Of a stretch of DNA of 64,000 nt, positions 63,731 to 64,000 are shown piece after piece. The first letter of the stretch is position 1. Each line of letters starts with the position of its first letter. The position numbers were made by a program, and so were the translations under genes. Where the stretch lies: contig NZ_BLAE01000015.1 of NCBI RefSeq assembly GCF_009687865.1, forward strand, positions 1-64,000, written 5' to 3'. The notes under the pieces were generated by a model. The model had not been told where the DNA came from. It made no database searches and saw only the letters and a list, made by a program, of their open reading frames with translations. The DNA is from Acrocarpospora macrocephala. GTDB taxonomy: Bacteria; Actinomycetota; Actinomycetes; Streptosporangiales; Streptosporangiaceae.

Positions 63731-64000
63731 TTACCGCTCCCGGACTTCGTAGGTCAGGTGGGTCACCCGCTGCGTCGGCTCCGCGCGGACCGGCTCCAGG
63801 GCCACGCGGCCCGCGTCCACGCCCTCGAACAGGCGGATTCCGGAGCCGAACAGCACGGGTGAGAGCGCGATCGAGAACTCGTCGATCAGGCCGGCGTTCA
63901 CGTACTCCAGGATCGTCGCGCCGCCGCCCGCGATGCGGACGTCTCGGTCGCCGGCGGCCTCGCGGGCCTGGTCGAGCGCGGTCTCGATGCCGTCGTTGAC
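63731..64000 (-). CDS. dihydrofolate reductase-family protein, 3' part (runs off the window)
   Basis: The last 89 residues of a RibD C-terminal-type reductase: RDVRIAGGGATILEYVNAGL, IDEFSIALSPVLFGSGIRLF and HLTYEVRER before the stop. The GGGATI and LIDEF motifs correspond to GICGATLA and LIDEY in the related protein at 13873-14439. The start lies beyond 64000. Confidence 0.75.
   Translation of the reverse strand, partial: VNDGIETALDQAREAAGDRDVRIAGGGATILEYVNAGLIDEFSIALSPVLFGSGIRLFEGVDAGRVALEPVRAEPTQRVTHLTYEVRER

Overview
The window is uniformly high-GC DNA with long GC-biased reading frames, GTG and TTG starts, actinobacterial regulator families (MmyB-like, TetR, MarR, ECF sigma) and Dpp-type and Tct-type uptake systems. 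This points to a soil actinomycete, probably Streptosporangiales or Pseudonocardiales; that is inference from gene content, as no rRNA or tRNA is present. It reads as an accessory, catabolic part of the chromosome with transposon debris at both edges and between modules.

Region 1 (1-7.15 kb): the 5' part of an IS1634-type transposase at the edge; a leftward operon SDR - decayed alpha/beta hydrolase - SDR - MFS, divergent from an MmyB-like regulator; then a TetR/ketopantoate-reductase-like pair with a clear operator. Region 2 (7.15-15.4 kb): a debris field with Tn3 fragments, a broken Tn554-like recombinase trio, a 25-bp repeat carried by two recombinase tails, and an SGNH hydrolase stub. Intact singletons lie among it: SMI1/KNR4, VOC, GtrA, an ECF sigma factor with a SnoaL-like tail, and a DHFR-like protein.

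Region 3 (15.9-44.4 kb): a large CoA-linked catabolic island. It holds three TetR regulators, two two-domain VOC proteins, a DoxX protein, a hydrolase-fold protein without its nucleophile, three amidohydrolase-2 proteins, two acyl-CoA synthetases, three acyl-CoA dehydrogenases, two type III CoA-transferases, a crotonase, a five-gene Dpp-type ABC importer and an MFS exporter. Several functions occur as paralogous pairs, as if two related pathways were merged. Three promoters share a spaced box. The expected job is uptake, CoA activation and beta-oxidation-like breakdown of an unknown organic acid or alicyclic/aromatic compound.

Region 4 (44.5-48.9 kb): more debris (Tn3, integrase and group II intron pieces) around an intact three-gene unit of tyrosine recombinase, small XRE-type protein and a zinc-ribbon recombinase-like protein.

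Region 5 (48.9-60.4 kb): one leftward operon, tctC-tctB-tctA - TPP enzyme - CoA-transferase - two MaoC hydratases - CitE-like CoA-ester lyase - MarR - aconitase-type large and small subunits - HTH/citrate-synthase-like protein. The CoA-transferase/hydratase/lyase triad matches the logic of itaconate, mesaconate or citramalate degradation, with a tricarboxylate importer upstream. A perfect 12-bp inverted repeat sits in front of the aconitase genes. Region 6 (60.4-64 kb): a secreted CocE/NonD hydrolase, an IS30 remnant and the 3' end of a second DHFR-like gene.
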